From Flavobacterium salilacus subsp. salilacus (GTDB lineage: Bacteria; Bacteroidota; Bacteroidia; Flavobacteriales; Flavobacteriaceae), in assembly GCF_004634195.1 (NCBI RefSeq), contig NZ_SKBP01000003.1, positions 234,341 through 298,340 on the forward strand: 64,000 nt of DNA, read 5' to 3'. The notes under the pieces were generated by a model, which worked only from the letters and a program-made list of their open reading frames with translations, ran no database searches and was not told the origin of the DNA. The position numbers and the translations under genes are program-made. This document shows, in pieces, positions 42,978 through 52,229 of this stretch (positions within the stretch are counted from its first letter, which is position 1; each line of letters opens with the position of its first letter).

Positions 42978-43059
42978 TTAAGGATAGAGAGGTCTTACAA
43001 TTGTTGTTTATCCTTAAAATACCTAACTTTATAGAGTATTATCCTTACAAAAAGGATAA
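42978..43059 (+). promoter_or_regulatory. Promoter with clustered AAGGATAA/TTATCCTT sites upstream of NDH-2
   Basis: Four half-sites: AAGGATAG (42980-42987), TTATCCTT (43008-43015), TTATCCTT (43039-43046) and AAGGATAA (43052-43059). The first two form the inverted pair TTAAGGATA/TATCCTTAA. The last two form a perfect 8-bp inverted repeat with a 5-bp spacer. A likely promoter, TTG 43001-43003 and TAACTTTA 43024-43031 (20-bp spacing), is inside the cluster, so a bound protein would block it. The remaining gap back to 42807 shows no gene. Confidence 0.6.
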
Positions 43060-43080
43060 CTATTAAAAAAAATTATCTTC

Positions 43081-44370
43081 ATGAAAATAGTAATAATAGG
43101 AGGTGGTTTTGCAGGTGTAAACCTGGCAGAGAACCTAGCGGGAAATAAAAATTTTTCTATAACACTCGTAGATAAAAATAACTATAATTTTTTTCCTCCG
43201 CTAATATATCAAGTAGCTACAGCCTACTTAGAGCCTTCCAGTATAAGTTACCCTTTCAGGAAACTGTTTCGAGGCAAAAAAAATGTACAGTTTCGTTTTG
43301 GCGAACTACTTTCGGTGCGACCCGAAACCAATACAGTAGTATTGCATAACGGGGAGTTGGAATATGATAAACTGGTTTTTGCAACAGGGGCAGAGACCAA
43401 TTATTTTGGTATGGAAAATGTAATGAATAACGCCATACCCATGAAAACCCTTAATGATGCCATAGAAATGCGAAACAGGTTGTTGCAACGCATGGAAAAA
43501 GCAACTATTTGTACGAACAGCAGGGAACGCAGAAAATATCTTAACATAGTTGTAGCCGGTGGAGGTCCTACCGGAGTTGAAGTATCAGGCATGTTTGCCG
43601 AAATGCGTAACGGGGTATTACGAAAGGAATATCCTGAGCTTGCCACAAGTGCCAGTAATATTTACCTTGTAGATGGCAGTTCGGAACTTTTAGGACCTAT
43701 GAGTAAAAAATCGCAGGAAGCCACCTATAATGCTCTGAAAAAAATGGGTGTTATTATTAAGCTCAATGCTCGTGTTACTGATTTTACTGACGATACCGTT
43801 TTCCTTTCTACAGGAGAGACGATAAGCTCTAAAAACCTGATATGGGCAGCAGGCGTATCGGCAAAAGTTTTTGATGGCATACCACAGGAAAGTTACGGCA
43901 GAGGCAGACGAATGATAACAGATGAGTTTAACAAGGTTATCAATACTGCTAACATATATGCCATTGGCGATACCTCTATACAAACTACTGATAAAAATTT
44001 CCCGGACGGACACCCGCAGGTAGCTCAGGTGGCTATACAACAAGGCATTCAACTGGCTAAAAATTTTAAACGAATGGTAGAGGGTGAAGCCTTACAGTCT
44101 TTTAAATACAATGACAAAGGCTCTATGGCTATTATCGGTAAAAATAAGGCAGTGGTAGATATCCCTAAGCCCAAAATGCACTTTAACGGCTTTATCGCAT
44201 GGCTGGCATGGCTTTTCATCCACCTTATGTCTTTAATTAGTTACCGCAACAGGATTGTTACTTTCTGGAACTGGATGGTTGCCTATTTTTCTCAAGATCA
44301 ACCGTTGCGAATGATAATACGCCCCGAAAAGCGGTATAATAAAAAAACAGAAGAAGTACAGCAACAGTAA
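43081..44370 (+). CDS. ndh: Type II NADH dehydrogenase (NDH-2)
   Basis: This 429-residue FAD enzyme transfers electrons from NADH to quinone without pumping protons. FAD motif KIVIIGGGFAGVNLAENL is at the N-terminus, the NADH-binding GGG is VAGGGPTGVEVSGMFAE near residue 160, and the second FAD motif is TANIYAIGDTSIQTTDK. The hydrophobic amphipathic C-terminus (HLMSLISYRNRIVTFWNWMVAYFS) is a membrane anchor. A dense cluster of inverted half-sites covers its promoter, suggesting tight regulation. Confidence 0.93.
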   Translation: MKIVIIGGGFAGVNLAENLAGNKNFSITLVDKNNYNFFPPLIYQVATAYLEPSSISYPFRKLFRGKKNVQFRFGELLSVRPETNTVVLHNGELEYDKLVFATGAETNYFGMENVMNNAIPMKTLNDAIEMRNRLLQRMEKATICTNSRERRKYLNIVVAGGGPTGVEVSGMFAEMRNGVLRKEYPELATSASNIYLVDGSSELLGPMSKKSQEATYNALKKMGVIIKLNARVTDFTDDTVFLSTGETISSKNLIWAAGVSAKVFDGIPQESYGRGRRMITDEFNKVINTANIYAIGDTSIQTTDKNFPDGHPQVAQVAIQQGIQLAKNFKRMVEGEALQSFKYNDKGSMAIIGKNKAVVDIPKPKMHFNGFIAWLAWLFIHLMSLISYRNRIVTFWNWMVAYFSQDQPLRMIIRPEKRYNKKTEEVQQQ

Positions 44371-44462
44371 TTAAAACGCTGCTAACTACTTTACTATAAA
44401 ATAATTAAAAATTAACATTCATTAACCTGCAAATTGATATTTTTAGTGATTATAAAGCATAA

Positions 44463-46466
44463 ATGGAGGAAAAAACACTAAAACAGGAAGTCGATACAAA
44501 TTATATTGACAGAGACCTTAGTTGGCTCATATTCAACGAAAGAGTACTACTCGAAGCTACCAATGAAAATGTACCGATTTTTGAACGCCTGAAATTTATT
44601 TCTATATACTCTTCCAACCTCGATGAGTTTTACAGAGTCAGGATTCCCGCTTTAACCGTTTTAAAGAAGATAGCTAAGAAAGAAGAAAAAAACCAAAAGA
44701 AGTATAAAGATATTCTTTCAAAAATTAATAAACTGGTACATATCCAACAGCAAATGTTCGGGAAGATTTTAAGAGAAAAAATTCTACCTGGACTTAAAGA
44801 ACAAAATATTCATTTGCTTTATGATGTGGCGCTGCCCCAAGAAGTGCTGAAAGAAGCTGAAAACTATTTCTTTACACACGTACTGGCTTTTTTAAAACCT
44901 GTTTTATTAAATGGTGATACAGATTATTTTACAGAGAATCACAAACTTTTCTTTTTAGTACCCGTTACAGATAAACATGGCGGTGCAAAACAGTATATGT
45001 TAAATATACCTTCGGAAGAACTCTCTCGTTTTTATACTGTTACTGTAAATAACAAACAGTATATCCTTTTTCTGGATGATATTATAAAGTATCACTTGCA
45101 GTATATTTTTGCTGATTGCAATGTAGAGGGAACATACAGTTTTAAAATTACCCGAGATGCCGCGCTTGAGTTTGATGATGAGTATAGTGAAGACCTTGCC
45201 GAACGAATGGAAAAGAAAATAGCCAATCGCGATTTCGGATTAGCAACCCGCTTTTTGTATGATGCTAAAATGCCTGAAGTATATCTCCATATACTCATAG
45301 ATGCATTAAAACTGAAAAGCGCGAACCTTGTAGCGGGAAGCTGTTATCATAATCTAAAAGATTTTGCCTCTTTGCCTATAAATAAACCATCGCTCGAATA
45401 TGCCAAATGGATCCCGGTAAACCAAGAGTTTAGTTCAAAACTACTGTTAGACCATATTACAATGAATGATATGATTATACATACACCCTATCATTCATAC
45501 GATACAATACTCCGATTTTTTAATGAAGCTGCAATACATAAAGATGTCGAAGAAATTTATGTTACGGTTTACAGGGTTGCTAACGATTCCCGAATTGCAA
45601 ATGCACTTATCAGTGCTGCTCGTAACGGAAAAAAAGTAACCGTAGTGGTAGAGCTGAAAGCCCGATTTGATGAATCGAACAACATAAAATGGGCTAAAAA
45701 ACTAAGTGATGCAGGGGTGAAGATAGTTTATAGCGTACCATCATTAAAAATACATGCCAAAACAGCTTTGATAAAGTTTAATACAGCCTATAAGCTGGAT
45801 TATTTAGGATTGCTGGCTACAGGCAACCTTAATGAGAGTACGGCACGGTTTTATACTGATCATATTTTGCTTACTTCGCATCAGGAAATGCTGAAAGAGC
45901 TTGAAAATACCTTTCATTTCCTGTGCAAGGCGCAAAAACCTGCACCTGATGATAATCAGGACTATAACCATCTTTTGGTGGCGCAGTTTAACCTGCTTGA
46001 CACCTTTGTAACACTTATTAATAACGAAATTGTCAATAGTAACAGCGGGCTGCCTGCCGCTATAACTATAAAACTGAACAATCTTGAAGAACGGCTGCTT
46101 ATTAATAAGCTCTATGAAGCATCCTGTGCAGGTGTGAAAATAAAACTTATTGTGAGAGGAATATGCTGCCTTGTACCCGGTATAGAAGGGCTTAGCGAAA
46201 ATATAACCGTAAAAAGAATAGTGGACAGGTATTTAGAGCACGGCAGGGTATTTATTTTTCATAATAACGGTGACGAAAAAATATACATGGGCTCTTCCGA
46301 CTGGATGAACAGAAACATCTACAGGCGTATAGAAGTTTGTTTCCCTATTTATGATGAGGTTATCAAGCAACAAATAAAGGATATTATTACATTACAATTA
46401 CAGGATAATGGCACTGCTATAAGATCTCAGGAAAATATATACCGCTTTCTCTCCGGTAAGCTATAG
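44463..46466 (+). CDS. ppk1: Polyphosphate kinase 1
   Basis: PPK1 reversibly makes polyphosphate from ATP. The 667-residue protein has the N domain (SWLIFNERVLLEATNENVP, then YSSNLDEFYRVRIPALTVL) and the catalytic C domain. The autophosphorylated-His region is KIVYSVPSLKIHAKTALIKF; YLGLLATGNLNESTARFYTD, VRGICCLVPGIEGLSEN and IYMGSSDWMNRNIYRRIEV are conserved. It is 92 bp downstream of NDH-2; both could respond to energy status, but they need not be one operon. Confidence 0.95.
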   Translation: MEEKTLKQEVDTNYIDRDLSWLIFNERVLLEATNENVPIFERLKFISIYSSNLDEFYRVRIPALTVLKKIAKKEEKNQKKYKDILSKINKLVHIQQQMFGKILREKILPGLKEQNIHLLYDVALPQEVLKEAENYFFTHVLAFLKPVLLNGDTDYFTENHKLFFLVPVTDKHGGAKQYMLNIPSEELSRFYTVTVNNKQYILFLDDIIKYHLQYIFADCNVEGTYSFKITRDAALEFDDEYSEDLAERMEKKIANRDFGLATRFLYDAKMPEVYLHILIDALKLKSANLVAGSCYHNLKDFASLPINKPSLEYAKWIPVNQEFSSKLLLDHITMNDMIIHTPYHSYDTILRFFNEAAIHKDVEEIYVTVYRVANDSRIANALISAARNGKKVTVVVELKARFDESNNIKWAKKLSDAGVKIVYSVPSLKIHAKTALIKFNTAYKLDYLGLLATGNLNESTARFYTDHILLTSHQEMLKELENTFHFLCKAQKPAPDDNQDYNHLLVAQFNLLDTFVTLINNEIVNSNSGLPAAITIKLNNLEERLLINKLYEASCAGVKIKLIVRGICCLVPGIEGLSENITVKRIVDRYLEHGRVFIFHNNGDEKIYMGSSDWMNRNIYRRIEVCFPIYDEVIKQQIKDIITLQLQDNGTAIRSQENIYRFLSGKL

Positions 46467-46472
46467 TCATTA

Positions 46473-47039
46473 CTAAAGCGTAAATCCTTCCACTTCACGA
46501 ACCTCACCCGGTTGCATATCGTTTAGATATATATTACCCACACGCACTCTGATTAGTCGTAAAGTGGGAAATCCCACCGCCGATGTCATTTTACGTACCT
46601 GCCTGAACTTACCTTCGGTTACCGTTATCGATACCCACGAGGTAGGACCGTGCCGCTCATCCCGTATCTTTTTACCTCTCTCAGGAAAGGAAGGAGGCTG
46701 TTGCAGTATAGCAGCGTTGCAGGGCAGGGTAGTATAACGTGTTCCTTTAAAACCTATTTCTACGCCTTCCTGTAGCTGTTGTGCCGCTTCAGGGGTTATA
46801 AGCCCGTCCACTTGGGCATAATATTCCTTTTCTACTTTTTTACTGCGCACAGTTTCACTCATCATCCCATCGGTAGTAAGCAGTAATAAACCTTCCGAGT
46901 CCTCATCCAGCCTGCCTATCGCCATAGTGCCCTCAGGAAAGTTATATAATTCTCCCAACAGCTTTTTATTCCGCTTCAGGTTATAGATAAACTGGCTGAG
47001 GTAACCATAAGGCTTATAGATGATGAAATGATGTTGCAT
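46473..47039 (-). CDS. rluE: 23S rRNA pseudouridine synthase, RluE/RsuA family
   Basis: This 188-residue protein lacks an S4 domain and starts directly at the catalytic fold (MQHHFIIYKPYGYLSQF). The catalytic Asp is in MAIGRLDEDSEGLLLLTTDG. Other signatures are KEYYAQVDGLITPEAAQ and ITVTEGKFRQVRKMTSAVGFPTLRL (quoted in part). The size and motifs fit RluE, which modifies U2457 of 23S rRNA in E. coli. It converges with ppk1, 6 bp apart. Confidence 0.92.
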   Translation of the reverse strand: MQHHFIIYKPYGYLSQFIYNLKRNKKLLGELYNFPEGTMAIGRLDEDSEGLLLLTTDGMMSETVRSKKVEKEYYAQVDGLITPEAAQQLQEGVEIGFKGTRYTTLPCNAAILQQPPSFPERGKKIRDERHGPTSWVSITVTEGKFRQVRKMTSAVGFPTLRLIRVRVGNIYLNDMQPGEVREVEGFTL

Positions 47040-47092
47040 AGCGTTAATTAAGTGGTTGCAAAGATAAATTTTAAAATTTGTTTAAAGATATA

Positions 47093-47137
47093 TTTGTGTA
47101 ACCAAATGGTTCCTTATATTTGTAACCGAATAGTTAC
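47093..47137 (+). promoter_or_regulatory. Promoter with two operator-like inverted repeats, ArsR gene
   Basis: -33 TTTG (47093-47096), 18-bp spacer, -7 TATATTTG (47115-47122). GTAACCAAATGGTTCC (47098-47113) sits in the spacer and GTAACCGAATAGTTAC (47122-47137) starts at the -7 box. Both are GTAAC-N6-GTTAC type (the second is perfect), with starts 24 bp apart. Strong candidates for autorepression by the downstream ArsR-type regulator. Confidence 0.65.
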
Positions 47138-47146
47138 ATAAATAAA

Positions 47147-47455
47147 ATGAGAAGAGATGTATTTCAGGCGATAGCCGACCCGAACCGCAGAGCCATTATA
47201 AACCTATTATCCCAACAGGAACTAAACCTGAATGCTGTGGCAGATAATTTTAAGATTAGTCGCCCGGCAGTATCCAAACATATAAAGATACTTGCAGAGT
47301 GCGGTTTAGTAACCATAAAGCAGGAGGGAAGGGAGCGTTACTGCCATGCGGAACTATCCAAACTTAGGGAAGTTGCCGAATGGACGAATCGATATAAGGA
47401 GTTTTGGAATGATAAACTGGATGCACTGGGCGCTTTCTTGGAAGATGAAAAATAA
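47147..47455 (+). CDS. ArsR-family winged-helix transcriptional regulator
   Basis: This 102-residue protein begins MRRDVFQAIADPNRRAIINL, the typical N-terminus of ArsR regulators paired with SRPBCC proteins. The recognition helix region is DNFKISRPAVSKHIKILAEC, with the wing LVTIKQEGRERYCHAEL. It lacks the CxC metal site, so it is not an arsenic sensor. It forms a two-gene operon with the downstream AHSA1 protein (22-bp gap) and has a promoter with two inverted repeats. Confidence 0.93.
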   Translation: MRRDVFQAIADPNRRAIINLLSQQELNLNAVADNFKISRPAVSKHIKILAECGLVTIKQEGRERYCHAELSKLREVAEWTNRYKEFWNDKLDALGAFLEDEK

Positions 47456-47477
47456 GTAAACAATAAACATTTATATT

Positions 47478-47918
47478 ATGGAAACAAGTCCTTTAGTCGT
47501 TACGCGTACTTATAACGCTCCTGTTCACCGTGTATGGCAGGCATTAACTGATGTTGAGAAAATGAGGCAATGGTATTTTAACCTTGAAGCTTTTAAACCC
47601 GAAGTAGGTTTTAAGTTTAATTTTCTTGTTGTTGATGCCGATTGCAATAATTTTCTTCACGTATGTGAAGTAACCGAAGTTATACCTGAAAATAAATTGA
47701 CCTATAGTTGGAAGTATGATGGGTATGACGGTATATCGTATGTTACGTTTGAACTTTTTGCAGAAGATGATATAACCAAACTTGTGCTTACTCATACAGG
47801 TTTGGATACCTTCCCTCCAACAGAGGAACTTAAAAGAGAGAAATTTGAAAAAGGATGGAATCAAATATTGGGAACTTCATTAAAAGAGTATGTGGAGAAT
47901 AATAATTACAAAAAATAA
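47478..47918 (+). CDS. SRPBCC / AHSA1 domain protein
   Basis: This 146-residue protein has the Aha1/START-like fold pattern: VVTRTYNAPVHRVWQALTDV, KMRQWYFNLEAFKPEVGFKF, ENKLTYSWKYDGYDGISYVT and TKLVLTHTGLDTFP. The helix-grip fold forms a hydrophobic pocket, so it probably binds a small ligand. The ArsR/AHSA1 pairing is common and the ligand is usually unknown. A strong hairpin follows the gene. Confidence 0.92.
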   Translation: METSPLVVTRTYNAPVHRVWQALTDVEKMRQWYFNLEAFKPEVGFKFNFLVVDADCNNFLHVCEVTEVIPENKLTYSWKYDGYDGISYVTFELFAEDDITKLVLTHTGLDTFPPTEELKREKFEKGWNQILGTSLKEYVENNNYKK

Positions 47919-47931
47919 TATCTAAAAAATA

Positions 47932-47962
47932 AAATCGCCTGAAAATATTTTTCAGGCGATTT
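47932..47962. terminator. Terminator with 14-bp perfect stem between convergent genes
   Basis: AAATCGCCTGAAAA-TAT-TTTTCAGGCGATTT. A-rich sequence upstream gives a T run for minus-strand transcripts, so it best serves the giant leftward gene. Confidence 0.8.
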
Positions 47963-47994
47963 ACCAATCAAAAATTAATATAAACTATTTCCCG

Positions 47995-49583
47995 AATATT
48001 TAGAACACAATTTTCTTGGACACCGTTCCCTTATCCGTTGTTACCTTCACGATAAGCATTTGCTGTTGCGATTGCAAAGAGTCAATAACCACTTCCGAAG
48101 CATTAATACCCGACTGCGTAAACAACAACCTGCCCCGCACATCATAGATAGCAACATCCGCCATCTCCAAGTTTCCGGAAGTAACGGTAATCACTTCATC
48201 CTTAGCAAACACCATCACATTATTATTGTTCAGCTCAAATTCAGGATTACTAAGCGGAGCAAGACGATATGTAATAACAAATCGATCCTCAAACGTACCT
48301 GCTTCAGAAGCAAACACATAATCAATATACCCAAGGTTCACCGTTTCCTCCGCAACATTATCCGTAAGAAAAATATCCTGCCCCTCCAAGAACAAACCAT
48401 CCGTATGATCCAAGCTAAGCGTATAACTGCCCGCCTCCGTCACACTGTAGCCCAAAGTCACCGCATCCGTATCCGCAAACGATGCCCTTGCCTGTATCGC
48501 CAGTCTATTCTCCTCTAGCGTAGAATACACCTTCACAAGCCCGTCATTCGTCAACGCCTTACCATCCCAGCCATAATCCAGCCCATCCGTAGTCACATCA
48601 CTATACGCCACCGCCATTTGGCTAAACTCCCCCGAATTACCCGTAAGATTCAACCACCATCTTGAAATATCAAGCTCATTATCCTGCGGACTCATTCGGA
48701 AAAACTGTTCATTATTCACATCTGCCCTCATACTATTATTAAAAGTAAGCGTACTTCCTACAGCCTGAACAAAGAACCCCTGTCCGGGATTAATTACCCA
48801 TGCAGAAGGATCCCCCACAAAAGTATCCGAACCCGTATCACCCCAACCACCGGTTTGCTGATTAGCCGTATAAGCCGCCATGGTTATCGTACAATATGTA
48901 GTAGCATCCGGATCATTACGCTTTCTCCAGAAATACAGGGCAGAAGACCCATTTAAAATACCGGTATTAGCCTCATAAAAATCATGAATATTAATAGGCG
49001 ACGGATAAGGATTCCCCACAAGGTTATACCCGTTGAAAGCCGTTTCCATAGGCACAGTAACCGTACCATTATAAGGCACCCCCACAAAAGTCCCCATCCA
49101 AGCCGTACCCGGAGTACCCGCATCCACAAAAGCAGGATGATCATTCGGCATACGAATAAGATAGCCTAAACCCTCTTCAAAATCATTTGCATCAGGATCA
49201 ATAGCCCCAAACAGGTCAGTCGCTTCATCATAATCATAAAAACGATTAGCCAGCGTCTCCGGAGAAAACCCTTGCAGATTCTGACCGCGCACCGGCGAAG
49301 ACCAAAGCGTATAATCCAGTCGGTACAACGGAGAGCTCATTTTTTGTACAGTAATCTCCCCCACATTAGTAGCCTCGTTAAGCTGAATCACATTCGCATT
49401 ATTCTCCACAATAAAATTCTCAGCCCCGTTATTATTCACAATCTCATCGGCTACGGTAATCGAAGTCCCCTCAGCCACCACGACAAGACCACTGTTCACC
49501 GTCAGAGTTTTCACCTCAAAAGAACCATCGGTAGCCGTATTATAATCCCCTTCAATAAAAGCATCAATAGTCGTATCAATAAC
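47995..49583 (-). repeat. Long direct repeat, copy 1 (T9SS C-terminal cassette)
   Basis: This stretch of about 1589 bp appears identical to 52535-54123 (offset 4540) and covers the last 527 codons of the 1409-residue protein. Identity begins 5 bp past the stop codon and ends abruptly (AACAAT versus AACCAC). Beyond it, similarity continues imperfectly for about 140 bp. The coding strand uses G-ending codons (GCG, ACG, GTG, TTG) more than the rest of the gene. Confidence 0.95.
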
Positions 49584-52229
49584 AATAGGAGTAGTATCGG
49601 GATATTGCGAAGGAGTCCATTGCGTACCATTCCAAACAATACTTGCCGGTTTAGTAGTAACCGAAGTAGTATTGGAGTTGGTCGATGTACTGTTGGTACT
49701 GTAGGCTCTTACTCTGTAATAATAAGTGGTGAACTCGTTAAGACCTGTCACCTCATAAGAGGTTATATTGCCTACATCAAGACCGTTATAGCCGGTTACG
49801 AAATAAGGTTGTATTCCACCGTTATACGTATGAGAACCTAAAGTACTAAGGTTAAGACTGCCACTAATCCATTCATTTGAATTATAGGTAGCTGAAGGAC
49901 CTGTAACAGCCGGATTTCTTCTTACTGTTACATCAACCGCAAAGTTTGATGAATTACCTATTGTACCAAAAATATCGATGAGCACACCATTTTTAAATAA
50001 TGCAATAGCATCGTTACCGTTAAAATTGATTGCAGCGTTAGTAGTTGTTGCACCTGTATATTGGGTGGCAGAAGCGTTTTTAAGTACTATGGTGCTTCCG
50101 TTTGCCAGTGTACCGCTTAGTCCTGCTGATGTAGTAGGGCTTGTACTTCCGTTAGAATATAAAACAAGCTGATAACTGGATAAGTTAACAGCTGCTCCTG
50201 TATCGTTGAAAATTTCTAAATATTTATTACTCCCTGTATTTCCTTCATAATATTCTGAAATGATAAGGTCGGGCGCATAAGAACCTTGTGAAAAGTTTTC
50301 ATCTTCACTTACATCCAGATAATACCCTTCAGCACCTTCTACGGCCGTCCAGTTGGCAATGAATGAACTAGATGTAATTGTTGTAGCGGGAGTAGTTACA
50401 GGAGCATCCAGACCACTTGTTGTAAATGATGCCTGGTTTCCGTAGGTTGTTCCCGATCCGTCTGTGGCATAGGCTCTGTAATAATAAGTAGTACCTGCCA
50501 TAAGCTCTGAAAGAGAAACGGTATAACCTGTACCTGAAATATTATTGCTTGTTTCCTGTGTACCTGCTCCGGGAACAAAATTATTAGTAATGCTGTATTC
50601 TATTCCGTAAGCGGTAACGGCGGTGCATCCACCCTCGGCAGCATCTCCTGCAAGGGTTGCTGTTGTTACCGTTATACCCGACGAGCCTCCTGTTGTTACT
50701 GTTGCAGGGGTATTTATACCTTCGCCTGTAACTATAACATCAAGTGTAGCCTCAGCATCTGCTCCTGTACCTGAAAGGTTGATTGTATTATCATATACTT
50801 GTACTACTGTAGGCGAAAATCGTACCCAAACAGTAACCTGCCCGCCGTTGTAGTTTGTAACAGATAATGTATTTGTATAACCCGTTCCTTCGGTTAGAGA
50901 ATAACTGAACCCTGTTTGTGCACCCACATTTATTGTTGCGTTTGTACTGAAGTTTTCACCACTAAATATTAAATAGCCATCAGAAGTATTGTTTATACAT
51001 ACCGTATCAAAATTAAGTGACGATTCATCAAGAGTGAAAAAAGGCGCTGCTGCCGAAATTGTAGTCCCTTCTGCTGCAGTGCTATAGGCTGTCTCCACGT
51101 TTGCACTGTTACGGGCTTTAACATCAAAACTGTAAGTAGTTTCTTCATCAAGTCCGTTAATTGTTACAGTACTCCACGCTGCTGCTGTTTGCCACACTTC
51201 GGTAGCACTTATATTGCCTGATGCGTCAATAAAATTAGTACCGTCTATCCTTATAGCATATTGGGTTGCTGCATTATTTCCATTTACGTCTAATGTTACA
51301 TCCAGGCTGTTAAAAGTAGCATTGGTAACCAATGGAGTGCCGGGAGTAACGGAATGGGTATAAAAGCTGTATTGAGTACCATAAGATGTACCTGCGCTAT
51401 TCGTGGCATAAGCCCTGTAGTAATAAAGAGTGTTTGACGACAGTCCTGTTATATTACTGCTAAATGCTCCTGTAGAGGTGCTGGTACCGTTGTTTGTTTT
51501 TGTAGATAGCGCAATAGTGGGATTTGAAGAGGTATTCCATACTACACCGCGTGTTGTGCTTGCACCGCCAACGTTGGTTACATTACCCCCGCTTATGGCG
51601 GAATTAGTTGTAATATTGGTAGTAAGTATTTGTGTAGTGGTAACAGCAGGGGCAGAAGCAGCCGCTACAACGGTTCCGTTAAAAGTGAAATCGTTTATAC
51701 TGTATGTACCCGATGCGCCTGATGCGCCCCACCCGTAAAAACGAAATGTAATTGCCGTAGTTATATTTTGATAAGCAGCAGCAGAAAGGCTTATTGTAGT
51801 TCCTGTTGCTGAAGGTGAGCCAATATTTGCTGTATAGCCATCAAGACTGCTTCTAACAGCAAAAGAACTTGGTCCTGTGCCTGATTTTTGACCTGTATAT
51901 ACAAAACTCACAAAATTTATTTTGTATCCTGCATTTGGAGTTATGGTAAATTGAAAATAAGCAGTAGCATCTAAACTGCTCGTGTTCCAAGAGTTTGCAT
52001 TATACCTGCCACTTCCTGCGTTTGCACCTATGCCGGAACCTCTGCCGATACCGCTTGCGGTTATATTAGCATTTACTACTTGCCCGGAAGTATAGGGGTT
52101 ACTTGCGCTGGGATTACTATCTGTAATGGAGTTAGTAAAAATTGATTGTCCCCATGAGACACTGAACATTATACAGAATAACAGCGTTGCTATTACCTGA
52201 AATAAATTTTTGGGTGATTTTTTTTTCAT
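48000..52229 (-). CDS. Giant fibronectin/lamin-tail T9SS surface protein, 1409 aa
   Basis: A signal peptide (MKKKSPKNLFQVIATLLFCI...SWGQ) opens the protein. An N-terminal jelly-roll-like region (20-190) precedes Fn3-type domains (TTTQILTTNITTNSAISGGN, RGVVWNTSSNPTIALST and YYYRAYATNSAGTSYGT). A HYDIN/ASPM-like beta domain (DTVCINNTSDGYLIFSGENF) follows. A lamin-tail domain lies at about 655-795 (DLIISEYYEGNTGSNKYLEI through ALFKNGVLIDIFGTIG). The last 527 residues form a cassette (IVQKM-like ITVQKMSSPLYRLDYTLWSS) ending in a T9SS type A domain (VAIYDVRGRLLFTQSG, VTTDKGTVSKKIVF). It should be secreted to the cell surface. The final cassette matches that of the next gene. Confidence 0.9.
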   Translation of the reverse strand: MKKKSPKNLFQVIATLLFCIMFSVSWGQSIFTNSITDSNPSASNPYTSGQVVNANITASGIGRGSGIGANAGSGRYNANSWNTSSLDATAYFQFTITPNAGYKINFVSFVYTGQKSGTGPSSFAVRSSLDGYTANIGSPSATGTTISLSAAAYQNITTAITFRFYGWGASGASGTYSINDFTFNGTVVAAASAPAVTTTQILTTNITTNSAISGGNVTNVGGASTTRGVVWNTSSNPTIALSTKTNNGTSTSTGAFSSNITGLSSNTLYYYRAYATNSAGTSYGTQYSFYTHSVTPGTPLVTNATFNSLDVTLDVNGNNAATQYAIRIDGTNFIDASGNISATEVWQTAAAWSTVTINGLDEETTYSFDVKARNSANVETAYSTAAEGTTISAAAPFFTLDESSLNFDTVCINNTSDGYLIFSGENFSTNATINVGAQTGFSYSLTEGTGYTNTLSVTNYNGGQVTVWVRFSPTVVQVYDNTINLSGTGADAEATLDVIVTGEGINTPATVTTGGSSGITVTTATLAGDAAEGGCTAVTAYGIEYSITNNFVPGAGTQETSNNISGTGYTVSLSELMAGTTYYYRAYATDGSGTTYGNQASFTTSGLDAPVTTPATTITSSSFIANWTAVEGAEGYYLDVSEDENFSQGSYAPDLIISEYYEGNTGSNKYLEIFNDTGAAVNLSSYQLVLYSNGSTSPTTSAGLSGTLANGSTIVLKNASATQYTGATTTNAAINFNGNDAIALFKNGVLIDIFGTIGNSSNFAVDVTVRRNPAVTGPSATYNSNEWISGSLNLSTLGSHTYNGGIQPYFVTGYNGLDVGNITSYEVTGLNEFTTYYYRVRAYSTNSTSTNSNTTSVTTKPASIVWNGTQWTPSQYPDTTPIVIDTTIDAFIEGDYNTATDGSFEVKTLTVNSGLVVVAEGTSITVADEIVNNNGAENFIVENNANVIQLNEATNVGEITVQKMSSPLYRLDYTLWSSPVRGQNLQGFSPETLANRFYDYDEATDLFGAIDPDANDFEEGLGYLIRMPNDHPAFVDAGTPGTAWMGTFVGVPYNGTVTVPMETAFNGYNLVGNPYPSPINIHDFYEANTGILNGSSALYFWRKRNDPDATTYCTITMAAYTANQQTGGWGDTGSDTFVGDPSAWVINPGQGFFVQAVGSTLTFNNSMRADVNNEQFFRMSPQDNELDISRWWLNLTGNSGEFSQMAVAYSDVTTDGLDYGWDGKALTNDGLVKVYSTLEENRLAIQARASFADTDAVTLGYSVTEAGSYTLSLDHTDGLFLEGQDIFLTDNVAEETVNLGYIDYVFASEAGTFEDRFVITYRLAPLSNPEFELNNNNVMVFAKDEVITVTSGNLEMADVAIYDVRGRLLFTQSGINASEVVIDSLQSQQQMLIVKVTTDKGTVSKKIVF

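Noticed and set aside
48060..48518. A 152-codon open frame on the + strand, also present identically at 52600-53058
   Set aside because: It lies wholly antisense within the shared cassette; identity follows from the repeat, and the product is low-complexity, rich in His, Arg and Ile.
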